A DNA stretch of 64,000 nt, taken from NCBI RefSeq assembly GCF_017352375.1, contig NZ_JAFEVR010000007.1:310001-374000 (forward strand), given 5' to 3'. Source of the DNA: Mycolicibacterium sp. S2-37 (GTDB lineage Bacteria; Actinomycetota; Actinomycetes; Mycobacteriales; Mycobacteriaceae). Each line of letters opens with the position of its first letter. Position 1 is the stretch's first letter. A program made the translations under genes and the position numbers. Positions 17,271 through 25,359 of the stretch are shown piece after piece. Under the pieces are notes generated by a model that searched no databases, was not told the DNA's origin, and saw only the letters and a program-made list of their open reading frames with translations.

Positions 17271-19200
17271 TGCGGCTCAATTCCCTTGTCGTGTAATCAG
17301 ACCAGACCGGTTCCCTGACCGCAGCGTGGTATTCCGGTAGTCGCCAGGGGCTGACGGTGTGGATCTCGCCGAAGGAGTTCTTGAAATAGGAGTGCCGGAT
17401 CGACGGGTGCGCCCACACGGTCTGCTGGATCGCCTGCTGGGACCGGCGCCGCCAATCCTCCGTCGCTTCGGGCGTGGGCTCCATCGAGTGCAGGCCGTCG
17501 GCCAGCCGGGCCAGGCACTGGCCGATGTAGCGGATCTGCAACTCGGAGTTGAAGATCAGGCTGCCGCCGTGAGCCAGGTGGGTGCCCGGTCCGTAGGTCA
17601 GGAACAGGTTCGGAAATCCCGGGACGGTGATACCGCGGTACGCGAACGGCCGCTCGCCCCACACCTCCCGCAGGTCCGCACCGTCGCGGCCGGTGATGGT
17701 CATCGGCCACAGCACCTGCGTGGCACGGAAACCGGTGGCGTACACGATGATGTCGGCGGCGTGCTCGACACCGTCGGCGGTCACCACACCGGTCGGGCTG
17801 ATGCGGTCGATGGGCGTGCGAACGAGGTCGACGTTGTCGCGGCGCAGGGTCCGGATCCAGCTGCCGTTGTCCTGCAGCGTCCGCTTACCCGTGGCGGGAT
17901 AGTCGGGAAGCACGTTGTCCAGAAGTTCGGTGTCGTCACCGGTCTGGCTCGTGATCCACTCGGTGAACATCATGCGCGCCATGGCGTTCATCTCGCTGAC
18001 AGCGTGCTCTTGCGGCTGGTACTCCGGATCGACCAGGGCGGCGTCGAGACCCTTGTCGGCTCCGGGCCACAGCACGAGAAACCGGTACCAGCGGCTGTAG
18101 AAAGGCAGATGTTCCATGGCCCAGCGCACGCCGTCGCCGACGCGGTCGTGGTACATCGGGTTCGGGAACATCCATTGCGCGGTGCGCTGGAATACCGTCA
18201 GATGTGCGACGTCCTCGGCGATTGCCGGGGCGATCTGGAATCCGCTGGCGCCCGCTCCGATGAGCGCCACCCGCCTTCCCGTCACGTCGACGTCCGGGTC
18301 CCACGCCGACGAGTGGAACGCCGGGCCGCCGAAGGTGTCCGCACCGGGGATGTCGGGGACGGCCGGGCGGTTGAGTTGCCCGACCGCGGTGATGACCGCC
18401 CGTGCGGAAAGGTGCGAAGTGGCGCCGTCGGGGCCGCGCAGTGTCACGTCCCACCGGCCGGCCGCGTCATTCCACGCGGCCGAAACGACCTCGGTCTTCC
18501 ATCGGACGTGTTCGCCGACACCGTGTTTGGTCATCACGTCGACGAAGTACTCGCGGAGTTCCGGTTGTTCGGCGAAGTAGTGGCTCCACTTGTTGCTCGG
18601 TTCGAAGCTGTAGCAGTAGAAGTGGTTGGCGACGTCGACCCGCGCGCCGGGGTAGGTGTTCTCCCACCAGGTGCCGCCTGGACCCGCGTTCTTCTCCACG
18701 ACGGTGAACGGCAGTCCGGCCTGCTTGAGCCGGATCGCGGCCAGCAAACCCGATTCGCCACAGCCGATGACCAGCACCGGACAGTCGGCGGCGAGGGCGG
18801 GGTCCAGCGGTTCCGGACGCCGGGGGTCGGCGCCCTCGAGGTCGAGTTCCTCGCCCATCAGCGGGAGGTACTCGTCACCGACCGGTTCGCAGGCTGCCCA
18901 GTCCATCATCTGTTTGACGACCGCCGGGCTCAGCGGTGCGGGTTCCGGGCAGCCGCGATCGCGGTAGTCGACGATGACGTCGAGTGCCACGGCTCGGGCC
19001 CTGGCCTTGTCCTCCTCGGACATGAAGCCCTGGATCTCGTTGAGGAACAGCCCGGCCTGGGCGAAGTCCTCGATGTAGCGGGTGTCCCCGGTGATGTGGA
19101 CCAGGCTGAGCAGCAACGTCGGCACGCTGACCTCTTCGAGCGCCGCGGCGATCTCGTCTGTCGGGGTGGTGAACGGTCTCCCGGCATAACGATTCCGCAT
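17263..19200 (-). CDS. Baeyer-Villiger monooxygenase, HapE (4-hydroxyacetophenone monooxygenase)-like
   Basis: FAD/NADPH enzyme of 645 residues inserting oxygen next to a ketone carbonyl to form an ester. It has an N-terminal extension of about 135 residues (as in HapE, about 640 residues), then FAD motif VIGCGESG, the BVMO fingerprint FGGPAFHSSAWD at 290-301, and the NADPH motif LIGAGASG. ATG 19200 is preceded by GGAGGAAAGGA. It is the first gene of the operon with the alcohol dehydrogenase and SDR. No esterase is in the operon; the alpha/beta hydrolase at 33981 belongs to another one. Divergent from the GH3 gene. Confidence 0.9.
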   Translation of the reverse strand: MRNRYAGRPFTTPTDEIAAALEEVSVPTLLLSLVHITGDTRYIEDFAQAGLFLNEIQGFMSEEDKARARAVALDVIVDYRDRGCPEPAPLSPAVVKQMMDWAACEPVGDEYLPLMGEELDLEGADPRRPEPLDPALAADCPVLVIGCGESGLLAAIRLKQAGLPFTVVEKNAGPGGTWWENTYPGARVDVANHFYCYSFEPSNKWSHYFAEQPELREYFVDVMTKHGVGEHVRWKTEVVSAAWNDAAGRWDVTLRGPDGATSHLSARAVITAVGQLNRPAVPDIPGADTFGGPAFHSSAWDPDVDVTGRRVALIGAGASGFQIAPAIAEDVAHLTVFQRTAQWMFPNPMYHDRVGDGVRWAMEHLPFYSRWYRFLVLWPGADKGLDAALVDPEYQPQEHAVSEMNAMARMMFTEWITSQTGDDTELLDNVLPDYPATGKRTLQDNGSWIRTLRRDNVDLVRTPIDRISPTGVVTADGVEHAADIIVYATGFRATQVLWPMTITGRDGADLREVWGERPFAYRGITVPGFPNLFLTYGPGTHLAHGGSLIFNSELQIRYIGQCLARLADGLHSMEPTPEATEDWRRRSQQAIQQTVWAHPSIRHSYFKNSFGEIHTVSPWRLPEYHAAVREPVWSDYTTRELSRNA

Positions 19201-19230
19201 GAAGCGTCCTTTCCTCCAACGTCGGCGCAA

Positions 19231-19253
19231 TAACGCTACGCGCCGTATCGTAA
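19231..19253. promoter_or_regulatory. Imperfect inverted repeat in divergent BVMO/GH3 promoter region
   Basis: TAACGCTACG, 3-bp spacer, CGTATCGTAA: 8 of 10 positions pair. It sits 31-53 bp upstream of the monooxygenase start and is the only clear symmetry between the two divergent genes. No regulator gene is adjacent, so the factor is unknown. Confidence 0.3.
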
Positions 19254-19352
19254 CGGTAGGCCGGGCGTCAGGGAGCCGAAGCCGAGACCTTCCTCCTCGT
19301 GTTCTCCGACGACGCGCTGAGCGGGGGTTTTCGCCCACCGTTGCAGACTGGT

Positions 19353-21563
19353 GTGGTGCCGGAGTCCCGCGTCGCCGAATGGTCCCTCGCCGAACGAACC
19401 GCTCTCGGCAGCGGTGCGGACTTCTGGAGCACACGCGCCGTTCGTCAGGTCCCGGCGATCGTGCTGACCGACGGACCTCACGGCGTACGGCTCCAGACCG
19501 AGAACACCACCCACCTCGACATCGGCTCGAACCGGCCCGCGACGTGCTTCCCACCCGCGGTCGGCCAGAGTCACAGCTGGGACCCCGAACTGATCCGGCG
19601 CATCGGCGTCGCGCTCGGGCGGGAGAGCCAGGCACTGGGGGTGCACGTCCTGCTCGGCCCCGGCGTCAACATCAAGCGGGATCCGCGGTGTGGCCGCAAC
19701 TTCGAGTACTACTCCGAGGACCCGTTGCTGTCCGGCGTCCTGGGCGCTGCCTGGGTGGCCGGTCTGCAGAGCGAGGGTGTCGGCGCCTGCGTCAAGCACT
19801 TCGCGGTGAACAATCAGGAGACCGACCGTTTCCTCGTCAGCGCCGACGTCGACGCACGCGCGCTGCGGGAGGTCTACCTGCGGACCTTTCAGCGCATCGT
19901 CACCGAGGCGCAGCCGTGGAGCGTCATGGCGTCCTACAACCGCATCAACGGGGTGTACGCGACGGAGAACCACTGGCTGCTCACCGAGGTGCTGCGGGAC
20001 GAGTGGGGTTTCCAGGGTGCAGTGGTCAGCGACTGGGGCGCGGTGGCGCACCGGCCCGCCGCCGTCGCCGCGGGACTGGATCTCGAGATGCCCGGGTGGG
20101 GGCCGGAAAGCGACAGGGAGGTGACGGCTGCGGTCGAGGCCGGCGACCTCGACGCGGCCTGCGTCGCCCGCGCCGCCGACCGGATCACCGCGCTCGCCAC
20201 AAGGGCAACGGCCGCGCACCGGCCCGACGCCACGTTCGACGTCGACGAGCACCACGCCCTGGCTCGGGAAGCGGCGGTCGCGGGAATCGTCCTGCTCTGC
20301 AACGACGGCGACCTGCTTCCGTTCGATCCGGCCGCATCGCTGGCGGTGGTCGGCCATCTCGCCGAGCAGCCCCGGTTCCAGGGCGGTGGCAGCTCCCATA
20401 TGACCCCTACCCGCCTCGACATACCGCTCGATGAACTGCGTTCGCGGGCTTCGGGTGCCGTCACCTATGCGCCCGGGTACCCGTCCGACGGGTCCGGTGA
20501 TGCCGCAGCCCTCCGGCAGGACGCCGCCCGCCATGCCGCGTCGGCGGATGCGGCCGTGCTCTTCCTCGGCCTACCGGAGAGTGCTGACTCCGAGGGCTCG
20601 GATCGGGTGCACATCGACCTGCCCGCCGAGCAGATCGAGTTGCTCGCCGAGGTGGCCGCGGCTCAGCCTCGGACGGCCGTGGTGGTGATGCGCGGCGGGG
20701 TGGTCGCGCTCAGCCCCCTGCTGTCCACGGCGAGGGCGATCGTCGACACCGCCCTGCTCGGCCAGGGCGGCGGGGCGGCGATCGCCGACGTACTCCTGGG
20801 CGCGGTCAATCCATCCGGCAAGCTCACCGAGACGGTTCCGGTGCTACTCGAAGACGTTCCGGCCTATCTGGACTTTCCCGGAAGTGGCGGTCGGGTCCGC
20901 TACTCCGAATCACTGCACGTCGGATACCGGTGGTACGACGCCCGGGCGCTCGCGGTGGCCTTCCCCTTCGGACACGGATTGTCCTACACCACATTTGAGT
21001 ACGGCGACCTCACGCTCGAACAGCAGCATCGCGGCGTCACCGCGCGGGTCGCGGTCGCCAACACCGGAGCACGGGCGGGTCGTGAGGTCGTCCAGTTCTA
21101 CGCCGCAGGGCCCGGTGCACCGCATCGCCGGCTTGTCGGATTCGGCTCCGCCACAATAGAACCCGGTGCTCACGCCGACGTCGAGGTGTTCATCCCTCGC
21201 GGCGAGTTCGCCCACTGGGATGAGCGCGTCGACCGCTTCGTCGTCGGTGGCGGCCGGCACACGATCTGGGCCGGCGCCTCCAGCCGGGACCTGCGCGCCG
21301 TGGGCACGGTCACCGTCGAGGGGGACGCCGTCGCCGTCCCGCTGTCGTTGGACACCGCGATCGGCGATCTCCTGGCACATCCCGCCGCCGACGCGTTGCT
21401 CGCGAAGTTCAGCGCGCTCATGGGGCTCGACCAGCCGATGGACGTCCCCGACATGGCGCTGGGCATACCGCTGGGACGACTGGCGGCCTTCTCCGGCGGC
21501 CTGCTGTCGAAAGCGCGACTGCGTCAGGCGTTGGAGGAGGTCCAGCAGCCCGATCAGGGCTAA
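19353..21563 (+). CDS. Glycoside hydrolase family 3 beta-glucosidase-like
   Basis: Cytoplasmic GH3 glycosidase, about 736 residues, no signal peptide. The N-terminal barrel carries KHFAVNNQE and the nucleophile D227 in VVSDWGA; the second sandwich domain follows (AVVVMRGGVVALSPLL), and a C-terminal fibronectin III-like domain (GREVVQFYAAGPG). The start is uncertain: GTG at 19299, 19353 and 19356 are in frame; similarity to the family begins at about SLAERTALGSGADFW, favouring 19353/19356. Its stop overlaps the convergent Nudix stop. Probably hydrolyses beta-glucosides or xylosides taken up from plant matter (inference). Confidence 0.9.
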   Translation: MVPESRVAEWSLAERTALGSGADFWSTRAVRQVPAIVLTDGPHGVRLQTENTTHLDIGSNRPATCFPPAVGQSHSWDPELIRRIGVALGRESQALGVHVLLGPGVNIKRDPRCGRNFEYYSEDPLLSGVLGAAWVAGLQSEGVGACVKHFAVNNQETDRFLVSADVDARALREVYLRTFQRIVTEAQPWSVMASYNRINGVYATENHWLLTEVLRDEWGFQGAVVSDWGAVAHRPAAVAAGLDLEMPGWGPESDREVTAAVEAGDLDAACVARAADRITALATRATAAHRPDATFDVDEHHALAREAAVAGIVLLCNDGDLLPFDPAASLAVVGHLAEQPRFQGGGSSHMTPTRLDIPLDELRSRASGAVTYAPGYPSDGSGDAAALRQDAARHAASADAAVLFLGLPESADSEGSDRVHIDLPAEQIELLAEVAAAQPRTAVVVMRGGVVALSPLLSTARAIVDTALLGQGGGAAIADVLLGAVNPSGKLTETVPVLLEDVPAYLDFPGSGGRVRYSESLHVGYRWYDARALAVAFPFGHGLSYTTFEYGDLTLEQQHRGVTARVAVANTGARAGREVVQFYAAGPGAPHRRLVGFGSATIEPGAHADVEVFIPRGEFAHWDERVDRFVVGGGRHTIWAGASSRDLRAVGTVTVEGDAVAVPLSLDTAIGDLLAHPAADALLAKFSALMGLDQPMDVPDMALGIPLGRLAAFSGGLLSKARLRQALEEVQQPDQG

Positions 21564-22276
21564 CGCCAGGCGAAAACCGGCTGCTCGAGTTCGTCGACCC
21601 GGTCGGACCGGCCCTCCAACCCCAACCACCGCATCTGCAGCAGCACCGCACCGGTCGGCGCGTGGATCAGATCGTTGCCCAGCGGGATCTGCACGACCGG
21701 GCGCGGGCTCTCGGGAATCGTGATGAACCGCGGGGAATCCTCCCGCTGCAGCTGATGCAGACCCACCCGGTAGACCGCGACCACCTCGTCGGGTGCCGGC
21801 TTCAGATCCAGTCGGCCGCCGCCCCAGATCACCACCGGCGTGATGACGTATCCCGAGCGGGTCGGATAGTCGTCGAGCAGGCCGAGCACCGCCGCCTCCG
21901 GCAGCGCCACGCCGACCTCCTCGTCGAGTTCGCGCAGCGCGGCGTCGACCGCGTTCTCACCCGGGTCCAGCCGGCCGCCCGGCAGCGCCCACTGCGCGGA
22001 ATGCGTGCTCAGCCGAGAAGCTCTGCGGCACAGCAGGAACGCCGCTCCGCCGGACACGTCGACCATTCGCCCGTCGAGTCCGGCCTCCATCGGCCGGCCG
22101 GCGATCCAGTCGTCCACCGGCGCCGGGTCGACCCGGTCCTCTCCGGTCTGCGAATCGACCAGCACCACGGCGACGGCAGCGTGTCGTTTCGTCGGGTCGG
22201 TGACCGCGCGGCGATCGTGTCCGGCCAGGTGGCGCCGGATGCGCTCGCGCAGTGCGTCGTCGTAGGCGACGGTCAT
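21560..22276 (-). CDS. Nudix hydrolase
   Basis: Nucleoside-diphosphate-linked moiety hydrolase of 238 residues. The Nudix box is complete: GG-RLDPGE, seven residues later RELDEEVGV. The preceding FLLCRRASRLSTHSAQWALPGGR is the usual strand leading into it, and the pattern is closest to CoA pyrophosphatase-like enzymes. Its ATG overlaps the stop of the NTF2-like gene (ATGA), so the two are translationally coupled. Substrate unknown. Confidence 0.9.
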   Translation of the reverse strand: MTVAYDDALRERIRRHLAGHDRRAVTDPTKRHAAVAVVLVDSQTGEDRVDPAPVDDWIAGRPMEAGLDGRMVDVSGGAAFLLCRRASRLSTHSAQWALPGGRLDPGENAVDAALRELDEEVGVALPEAAVLGLLDDYPTRSGYVITPVVIWGGGRLDLKPAPDEVVAVYRVGLHQLQREDSPRFITIPESPRPVVQIPLGNDLIHAPTGAVLLQMRWLGLEGRSDRVDELEQPVFAWR

Positions 22277-22782
22277 TTGACCATCCGGCCGGCGATCGTC
22301 ATCAGCACCTTACGGACGCGGTCCGAGAGGTACACCGCGACAAGGCCGTTGAAGAAGTCCTCCCGCAGCCGGGTGAGTTTGGACGTCGTGATCCGCCAGC
22401 CGCCGCCGGTCTTCTCGTAGGTCTCGGTGTAATGGCCGTAGCCACGCAGGTTCAGACCAGGGCCGAACCGGACGACGTCCTCGAGTGCCCAGACTCCGCG
22501 CGCGGTACCGGGCGAGGTCAGCTCGATCTCCGGTGCGTGCACCTGGTGCACGGTGGCCTGCGACCGGAGGCTCTTGCGGGTGAAGGCGACGAACTCGTCG
22601 GCGCCCCGGATCACCTTGCCTCCGGACTCGGAGGTGTCGCTGACGAAGTCGTCGGTGAACAGCGCACGCCAGGCCGTCCAGTCCTTGGTGTCCAGCAGAC
22701 GGCAGTACCGAGCCTTGAGCTGTTTGATCGCCTCGATGTCTTTCCACTCTCGGAGATCCGCGCTGTCGTTGATGTCACCCAT
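22273..22782 (-). CDS. NTF2/SnoaL-like protein
   Basis: Small alpha+beta-cone protein of 169 residues (SnoaL_4-like), a fold used for cyclases, dehydratases or ligand binding. Signature: IKQLKARYCRLLDTKDWTAW near the N-terminus and GYGHYTETYEKTGGGWRI. ATG 22782 is chosen because AAGGAG lies 7 nt before it; an in-frame ATG at 22800 has no such site. It overlaps the Nudix gene by 4 bp. Function unknown; the pair lies divergent from the repeat-peptide/JmjC operon with 134 bp between. Confidence 0.85.
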   Translation of the reverse strand: MGDINDSADLREWKDIEAIKQLKARYCRLLDTKDWTAWRALFTDDFVSDTSESGGKVIRGADEFVAFTRKSLRSQATVHQVHAPEIELTSPGTARGVWALEDVVRFGPGLNLRGYGHYTETYEKTGGGWRITTSKLTRLREDFFNGLVAVYLSDRVRKVLMTIAGRMVK

Positions 22783-22916
22783 ATCCGGCTCCTTCGCCAT
22801 ACGCTGGTGCGCAGTCGAATATACGAACCCGTTTCGATCGGCTGCTGCGCGGCAACACCGACCGCACGTGTCTCTGCCCAGCCCGCAGCGATGCGTGCGA
22901 CGAAAGGAAGGTTGAC

Positions 22917-23165
22917 ATGGCACTGGACGACGACGACATCACCACCTCCAGCGGAGGCGGCGAGGGCACGGCTGACGGCGGCTCGAACCCCGAGGGACAC
23001 GACGGCGGGGCCGACGGCACCGCCTCGGGTGAAGGCACCGCCGACGGCGGCTCGAACCCTGAGGGACACGACGGCGGGGCCGACGGCACCGCCTCGGGTG
23101 AAGGGACCGCTGACGGCGGCTCGAACCCCGACGGACACGACGGCGGAGCCGACGGCACCGCCTGA
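22917..23165 (+). CDS. Small acidic Gly/Asp-rich tandem-repeat protein
   Basis: An 82-residue protein of unknown function. It starts at ATG 22917 behind a strong ribosome site (AAAGGAAGG). A 14-residue leader (MALDDDDITTSSGG) is followed by three 23-residue repeats of the form GEGTADGGSNPEGHDGG plus ADGTAS, the last with NPD for NPE and lacking the final Ser. It has no Lys or Arg, almost no hydrophobic residues, 19 acidic residues and one His per repeat, and no signal peptide or helix, so it is probably disordered. It lies 9 bp upstream of a JmjC oxygenase gene, which suggests it is the substrate of that enzyme (inference). Confidence 0.8.
   Translation: MALDDDDITTSSGGGEGTADGGSNPEGHDGGADGTASGEGTADGGSNPEGHDGGADGTASGEGTADGGSNPDGHDGGADGTA
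22959..23162 (+). repeat. Tandem repeat, three units of 69 bp (last 66 bp), in frame
   Basis: Units at 22959-23027, 23028-23096 and 23097-23162. They differ mainly by synonymous changes and one Glu-to-Asp change, so the repeat is kept at protein level. There are no spacers. Confidence 0.9.
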
Positions 23166-23174
23166 CGCCTCCCC

Positions 23175-24386
23175 ATGCTGAGCCGCTGCATCTCCGTCGA
23201 CCCGCAGACGTTCGCCCACGAATACTGGGGTCGTCGACCGCTGCTCAGCCGTTCCGATGCGCTGCCCCGCGACTTCGGTGACCTGCTCTCGCCCACTGCG
23301 GTCGACGAGCTGATCGCCGAGCGCGGGGTACGCGCGCCATTCCTCCGCCTGGCCAAGGAGGGCGACGTCCTGGCCAAGGATTGCTACCTGGGCCCCGCGG
23401 GTTTCGGCGCCGAGATGCCCGACCAGGTGGATTCGGCCAAGGTTCTGGCGCAGTTCGCCGCAGGCGCGACGATCGTGCTGCAGGGCCTGCACCGACTGTG
23501 GCCGCCGCTGATCGATTTCGTGCGCGAGGCCGTGGACGATCTCGGCCATCCCGTCCAGGCGAACGCCTACATCACGCCGCCGGCCAGTCGCGGCTTCGAT
23601 GCGCACTACGACGTCCACGACGTCTTCGTCCTGCAGATCGCCGGGCAGAAGCGCTGGATCGTGCACGAGCCGGTGCACGACCACCCACTGCCGTCGCAGC
23701 CGTGGACGCACCACCGCCCCGCGATCACCGACCGCGTCAGCGGCCCACCGGTCGTCGACACGGTGCTGTCCGCCGGCGACGCGCTGTACCTGCCGCGCGG
23801 ATGGGTGCATGCGGCGCAGGCGCTGGACACGACGTCGATCCACCTGACCGTCGGGGTCTCCGCCGTGACCCGGCTCGACGTCGCCCGCGCGGTGGTCGAC
23901 CAGCTGGCCGACGATCCCGCGTTCCGCGAGTCGCTGCCGATCACCGCCACCCCGACCGACCACGATGAGCTCGTCGCGACGGTGACCAAGGTGATGGCCG
24001 AGGTGGTCGACCGCCTCCGCGACGACGGCGCCACGCTCAGCGCGGGCGCCGCCGCGCAGTTGGTCCGTCGCCACGCCGACCGCACCAGGCCCGCACCCGT
24101 CCGCCCGTTGGCCACCCTGGGCGCGGTGGCCGCCGCGGGTGACACCGCCGTGCAGTGGCGACACGGGCTCGTGGCGAGCCTCCAAGACGCCGGCGACCGG
24201 GTGACGCTGCGGCTACCCGACCGGATCATCTCGTTCCCCTCCCTGTGCGCGGACGCCATCGGTGCGCTGTACCGCGGGCGGATCGTCGACGCCACGACGA
24301 TGCCGGGGATGGATGCGGCCGACGCGACGGTTTTGATCCGCCGGCTGTTGCGAGAGGCCGTCGTCGTACCGGCTGTGCGCGGATGA
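23175..24386 (+). CDS. JmjC/cupin_4 2-oxoglutarate oxygenase (RoxA/MINA53/NO66-like)
   Basis: Fe(II)/2-oxoglutarate hydroxylase of the ribosomal-oxygenase type, 403 residues, cytoplasmic. The metal triad is H144-x-D146 (HYDVHDVFVLQ) and H212 (LPRGWVHAA); ANAYITPP and GQKRW are typical of this group. After the double-stranded beta-helix there is a dimerisation/winged-helix-like C-terminal region of about 170 residues. Relatives hydroxylate Arg or His in ribosomal proteins uL16, uL15 and uL2. Here the gene follows a repeat peptide with a His in each unit by 9 bp and overlaps the Suc_Fer gene (ATGA at 24383), so a dedicated peptide substrate is plausible. Confidence 0.88.
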   Translation: MLSRCISVDPQTFAHEYWGRRPLLSRSDALPRDFGDLLSPTAVDELIAERGVRAPFLRLAKEGDVLAKDCYLGPAGFGAEMPDQVDSAKVLAQFAAGATIVLQGLHRLWPPLIDFVREAVDDLGHPVQANAYITPPASRGFDAHYDVHDVFVLQIAGQKRWIVHEPVHDHPLPSQPWTHHRPAITDRVSGPPVVDTVLSAGDALYLPRGWVHAAQALDTTSIHLTVGVSAVTRLDVARAVVDQLADDPAFRESLPITATPTDHDELVATVTKVMAEVVDRLRDDGATLSAGAAAQLVRRHADRTRPAPVRPLATLGAVAAAGDTAVQWRHGLVASLQDAGDRVTLRLPDRIISFPSLCADAIGALYRGRIVDATTMPGMDAADATVLIRRLLREAVVVPAVRG

Positions 24387-25294
24387 CCGCTGAGACGATG
24401 CTGCCCTGCAGCGACGCCTCGCTGGCCCGCGCCGATCCCATGCACGGCACCGCCTCGGCCGGATCCCGATGGCTGCTGCTCGAATTGTCGGGCGGCTGGG
24501 GGCCTTCGGCGTTTCTCCAGTCACCGTCGGTGATCGAACCCGCACTCGGACGCTCCATCGTGCGACGGGCCGAGGCCGCGGGCATGCGGATCGCGGCCAT
24601 CCGTCGCCACGGCCGTCGAGACGCCGTCCCACGGTGGCGTTGGTTCATCGCGCAGTCGGACCTCGGTACCGAGGCGTTGCACACCGGCGAGGTGAGCGGG
24701 CCGGCCGACTATCTGGAGCTGGCCCTCGACGGATCCGACGGCGCCCCAACGGCCGAACCGCTCGTGGCCATCTGCGCCCACGGCAGACACGACAGATGTT
24801 GCGCGGTGCGCGGCCGTGGCGCGACCGCAGCGATCGCCGCCGAGTATCCCGAGATCACCTGGGAGTGTTCACATCTGGGTGGCGACCGGTTCGCCGCAAC
24901 GATGCTCATCCTGCCGCACGGATTGTGCTACGGGCGCGTCGACTCCGCCGATGCGGCCGGACTCGTCCGGCTGTATCTCCAGGGCCGCCTCGATGACACC
25001 TACCTGCGTGGCCGCACCTGCCTGCCGCACGCCGTGCAGGCGGCCCAGCATTTCGCCCGGCAGGCCTACGGCGACGACCGCATCGCCGGGCTGGCACCGC
25101 TGGAGGTCGAACAGGGTGACGGCGTTGTGCGTGTACTGCTCGACGCCGAACCCGGGCACATCGACGTACTTCTCGAAGAAGGCCAGTCCGAACCGCTGCT
25201 GTCGCAGTGTGACGCCAGGGTGCCTGGTCGCGTCCGGATCTTCGACCTCAAAGCATTGCACTTTCGTGAGACTCCTGAGCACGGCGCCCACTAA
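24383..25294 (+). CDS. Sucrase/ferredoxin-like (Suc_Fer) thioredoxin-fold protein
   Basis: Protein of 303 residues of the Suc_Fer-like family, a thioredoxin-like ferredoxin fold. Conserved motifs: CAHGRHDRCC (C131, C139, C140) and CSHLGGDRFAATMLILPHG (C162, H163) with C182 in LCYGR. Relatives bind a [2Fe-2S] cluster via Cys and His (family knowledge). ATG 24383 overlaps the JmjC stop, so the two are co-translated. It might deliver electrons or keep the oxygenase iron reduced, or act on the repeat peptide (inference). Confidence 0.87.
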   Translation: MTAETMLPCSDASLARADPMHGTASAGSRWLLLELSGGWGPSAFLQSPSVIEPALGRSIVRRAEAAGMRIAAIRRHGRRDAVPRWRWFIAQSDLGTEALHTGEVSGPADYLELALDGSDGAPTAEPLVAICAHGRHDRCCAVRGRGATAAIAAEYPEITWECSHLGGDRFAATMLILPHGLCYGRVDSADAAGLVRLYLQGRLDDTYLRGRTCLPHAVQAAQHFARQAYGDDRIAGLAPLEVEQGDGVVRVLLDAEPGHIDVLLEEGQSEPLLSQCDARVPGRVRIFDLKALHFRETPEHGAH

Positions 25295-25359
25295 CGGATC
25301 CGGAAACCGCACAGACTTGTTATGGTCCGATCATCCGCGACCGCCGACAGAGGTGAGAC

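Noticed and set aside
22959..23162. Tandem 69-bp repeats as a CRISPR array or minisatellite
   Set aside because: No spacers between units, unit length is a multiple of three, differences are mostly synonymous, and a strong ribosome site precedes the frame, so it is coding.
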